Origin: Nitrospira sp. | GTDB lineage: Bacteria; Nitrospirota; Nitrospiria; Nitrospirales; Nitrospiraceae | Direction of reading: 5' to 3' | DNA: 64,000 bases | Assembly: GCA_029194535.1 (NCBI GenBank) | Contig: JARFXR010000001.1 | Coordinates: forward strand, 1,620,721-1,684,720 | Shown here: positions 61,682 to 64,000 of the stretch, one piece after another | How positions within the stretch are numbered: position 1 is the stretch's first letter | Layout: each line of letters starts with the position of its first letter | Notes under the pieces: generated by a model | Seen by the model: only the letters and a program-made list of their open reading frames with translations | The model's database searches: none | Told to the model about the DNA's origin: nothing | Made by a program: the position numbers and the translations under genes

Positions 61682-62754
61682 TGCGGAGCGGGGACGCGAT
61701 GGTCTTGGAACGGGGTCGTGTGTGGACGATAAGCCCTCTTCGGGATAATCGGTGGCCCGAATTCGTCGATAGACATCCGATCTCTTCCGTCTTCCATACG
61801 ATCGGTTGGCTTGATGCGTTGCGCACTACTTATGGATATGAACCGGTCGCATTTACGACCTCTTCGCCATCTGAGAAGCTGACGAACGCCCTCCTGTTTT
61901 GTGTGGCGCGAAGTTGGCTGACCCGCGGCAGATTGGTCTCGCTGCCGTTCACGGACCACTGCGAACCGCTTGTCGAGAACATCGAGCAACTCCGGGTGCT
62001 CTGTACTCATATCGAAAGGCTGCGAAAAACACAGCGGTGGAAGTATGTCGAAGTGCGGACCAGCGGCGCCCTCATCGGTGTCGAGGGTGGCCTTAGGGAG
62101 TGCAAGGTCTTTCGATGGCATCGGCTCGACCTTCGCTCCAGCCTCGATGCCCTGTATAAGGGATTCCACAAAAGCTGTATTAGGCGGAGAATTCGTCACG
62201 CGGAACGCCAAGGACTGAGGTATGAGGATGGCAGGGACGAACGCCTAGTACGCTCATTTTATGATCTCATCGTACTGTCGAGGTCGCGTAAACATCTTCC
62301 GCCGCAGCCGTTGGAGTGGTTTCAAAACCTTGCCTCCTGTATGGGAAAGAATGTCTGTATTCGGGTTGCGTTTAAGGGGGAACAGCCCATTGCAGGAATC
62401 TTGACCATGAATCACGGGAAAAAGATGTATTACAAGTACGGCGGCTCCGATGCCCGGTTTAACCATCTGGGGGCGACCCCGATGCTTTTGTGGAAAGCCA
62501 TCCAAGCAGCGAAAATGGCCGGGATAGAAGATCTGGACCTTGGTCGCTCGGAGCTCGACAATCCGGGGTTGATTAGGTTCAAGGAGCGCTGGGGTGCCCA
62601 CGGCGTGCCTCTTAGCCAGCGGCGTGGTGCTGCCGATGTGGTGTCACCGGGTTTGGAACGTCTGAAACTGCGTCTGGCAACTGCCGTTTGTGCCCGCGTT
62701 CCTCGCAAGATGCTGGTCTTGGTGGGTCGGCTCTTGTATCGACATGTCGGCTGA
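61681..62754 (+). CDS. FemAB-like protein of the exosortase locus
   Basis: This 357-residue protein is from the FemAB/GNAT family often found with exosortase systems. It starts ATGA-coupled to the exosortase gene. Recognisable parts are SSVFHTIGWLDALRTTYGYE, SLDALYKGFHKSCIRRRIRH (basic helix), the second-domain RVAFKGEQPIAGILTMNHG and KKMYYKYGGSDARFNHLGAT, and the ending ELDNPGLIRFKERWGAHGVP. It would transfer an acyl or aminoacyl group to the polysaccharide or its precursor. It resembles, but is not a close copy of, the FemAB-like protein at 42535. Confidence 0.85.
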   Translation: MRSGDAMVLERGRVWTISPLRDNRWPEFVDRHPISSVFHTIGWLDALRTTYGYEPVAFTTSSPSEKLTNALLFCVARSWLTRGRLVSLPFTDHCEPLVENIEQLRVLCTHIERLRKTQRWKYVEVRTSGALIGVEGGLRECKVFRWHRLDLRSSLDALYKGFHKSCIRRRIRHAERQGLRYEDGRDERLVRSFYDLIVLSRSRKHLPPQPLEWFQNLASCMGKNVCIRVAFKGEQPIAGILTMNHGKKMYYKYGGSDARFNHLGATPMLLWKAIQAAKMAGIEDLDLGRSELDNPGLIRFKERWGAHGVPLSQRRGAADVVSPGLERLKLRLATAVCARVPRKMLVLVGRLLYRHVG

Positions 62755-62807
62755 GTGATATGGCCCGGCATAGAGATTATAGAGATTGAGGATGTGAGAG
62801 GTGTAGC

Positions 62808-64000
62808 GTGGCTTCCCTGGTGTGGTTTGTCATAGCCCCGAGTCTTGCCGGAGTGACAGCAGCCGGGATGGCTACGGTCTTGTTTGTCCAGAGGCGAAGA
62901 TGCGTCTTTAATCGGAGTCTTGCGGGTCTCCTGGCCCTCGCTGCAGTTGCAAACCTTGCTGATGGAATCGGATTAGTAGATGAGGCTCACGCACTGTTCT
63001 GGCGAGAAGTTGCCATGGCCGCCGGGCTTCTTCAGCCGGCTGCCGTTCTGTATGCCGGACTTACCTTCCTAACTCCGGTCGGATCAACTAAGGATCTCTC
63101 GCCGGTCTGGCGTGCCCGCATAGTCGGGATCGCGGGCGTGGTCATGGCGGTCGTCACCATCACCGGCTTCGTCTTTCAGTGGGAAGTCGCTGACGACGAA
63201 CCGGGCGCGATGTCTCTGACCTCATGGGGACGTGTCCCATACGTGTTCATCGTCGTTGGGATGGCGTTAGCGTTGGCCCAATTGGAACTGGTCCTGCGAG
63301 CCAGCCGTGAGCCGTTCCGCCACAAGCTGAAATTCATCGTGATCGGGATGGGCGGGCTGGCAGGGTATCAAATCTATCAGGCCGGCCAAGTGTTGCTGTT
63401 CCCGGTCTGGCAAGCGGAGCATGTGGTGGTGTCCAGTATCGTGACGTTCGTGGCGCTCTGCCTGATCGCTCATGGGCTCTGGCGAAGCCGGCTTGGAGAG
63501 GTGCTTGTTCATGCGTATGTGTCCCACCAAGCTCTGGTGGGGTCGGTGACCTTTATCATCATCGGGCTCTACCTCCTGACAATCGGCGCTGTGGGAACCT
63601 GGCTGCGGGAAGCGAATCAACCGCTGGGTGTCGGGCTCAGTGTGGTCGTGACATTCACGGCGATCGTCGGGTTGGTGGTTGCCGCGTTCTCCAAGACGGT
63701 GCGCGCTGAGATTCGACGGTTCATGACGAGAAATTTCCATCGATCGAAATACGATTACCGCATGCAGTGGCTTCAAACCACCGAGGCGTTTCAAGGGGCG
63801 GCCGACAAGAATTCCATCATGGACCGCTTGTTGGATGTGCTGATCACGACTTTCCCGGCCACCGATGTTTCCATCTGGTCGTTTCGCGAGGCTGATCAGC
63901 GATTTTGTCGGGTTCGCTCGATGACCGGCAAGATTGAACCGGAGCCGATCGAACTATCTCATCCAATCGTCACAGCACTCACATTGCGGGATAGCGCGGT
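62808..64000 (+). CDS. prsK: PrsK-type membrane histidine kinase (partial, cut at window end)
   Basis: Translated from GTG 62808, the frame stays open to the window end (about 397 codons). It has eight or so N-terminal membrane segments followed by MTRNFHRSKYDYRMQWLQTT, the marker of PrsK, the sensor kinase of the exosortase/PEP-CTERM system. A GAF-like segment begins with NSIMDRLLDVLITTFPATDV. The histidine kinase core lies beyond the window. PrsK works with PrsR, a sigma-54-type regulator, to control exopolysaccharide and PEP-CTERM genes; no prsR is visible before the cut. The GTG start is weakly supported by the upstream bases. Confidence 0.85.
   Translation, partial: MASLVWFVIAPSLAGVTAAGMATVLFVQRRRCVFNRSLAGLLALAAVANLADGIGLVDEAHALFWREVAMAAGLLQPAAVLYAGLTFLTPVGSTKDLSPVWRARIVGIAGVVMAVVTITGFVFQWEVADDEPGAMSLTSWGRVPYVFIVVGMALALAQLELVLRASREPFRHKLKFIVIGMGGLAGYQIYQAGQVLLFPVWQAEHVVVSSIVTFVALCLIAHGLWRSRLGEVLVHAYVSHQALVGSVTFIIIGLYLLTIGAVGTWLREANQPLGVGLSVVVTFTAIVGLVVAAFSKTVRAEIRRFMTRNFHRSKYDYRMQWLQTTEAFQGAADKNSIMDRLLDVLITTFPATDVSIWSFREADQRFCRVRSMTGKIEPEPIELSHPIVTALTLRDSA

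Noticed and set aside
1-64000. CRISPR arrays, rRNA genes, riboswitches, phage structural genes
   Set aside because: I looked for regularly spaced repeats, rRNA core sequences and phage-type proteins and saw none in this window.

Overview
The window looks like a chromosomal segment of a Nitrospira-type bacterium (Nitrospirota). The reasons are a NuoM/NuoN end of a complex I operon, a large exopolysaccharide locus with an NusG-like antiterminator, an exosortase and a PrsK-type kinase, and the overall protein flavour. No marker gene such as rRNA or nxr is present, so the genus is an inference.

Region 1 (1-8233) is ordinary chromosome. It holds the nuoM end and nuoN, a secreted unknown protein, a Cys/Met PLP lyase, a tandem universal stress protein (USP), an enolase-superfamily enzyme, an AlkA-like glycosylase and a DUF488 protein. 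A C-terminal scrap of a second USP gene survives just after the enolase gene.

Region 2 (8234-10365) is a scar zone. It contains the first ~33 codons of a pyruvate oxidase-like gene, then a ~1.4 kb remnant element bounded by an intact tRNA-Phe(GAA) gene and a 48-bp copy of its 3' end. The remnant carries a DUF2971-like fragment and a complete hicBA toxin-antitoxin pair, but no integrase.

Region 3 (10366-64000) is the polysaccharide locus. A divergent LuxR-type regulator with a degenerate receiver faces a conserved head: UpxY/NusG antiterminator, transposase-like HTH protein, Wzz/BY-kinase, WbpD-like acetyltransferase and WbpE-like aminotransferase. A variable, visibly AT-richer cargo follows (about 17-54 kb). 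It encodes nucleotide-sugar enzymes (two-enzyme Ugd/decarboxylase-like start, epimerases, a cytidylyltransferase-like protein, WecB), glycosyltransferases, a Wzx flippase, a Wzy polymerase, ATP-grasp and asparagine-synthase enzymes, FemAB and deacetylase enzymes, and an AlgJ/AlgI-like O-acetylation pair. Relics of IS256 and IS3 elements sit between its modules. A lone minus-strand beta-helix exoprotein separates this cargo from a conserved high-GC tail: deacetylase, stand-alone GGDEF-like domain, Gfo/Idh/MocA enzyme, GGDEF-like/sugar-transferase fusion (probable initiating enzyme), exosortase, FemAB-like protein and PrsK kinase (cut by the window edge).

Together the genes describe a Wzx/Wzy-dependent, tyrosine-kinase-controlled exopolysaccharide rich in acylated amino sugars and uronic acids. 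Its repeat unit is probably built on undecaprenyl phosphate, then O-acetylated and otherwise decorated. No PEP-CTERM substrate protein was found in the window. The most unusual items are the Cys-rich internally duplicated protein at 26904-28001, the paired GGDEF-like domains, the degenerate receiver, and the tRNA-Phe remnant with hicBA.
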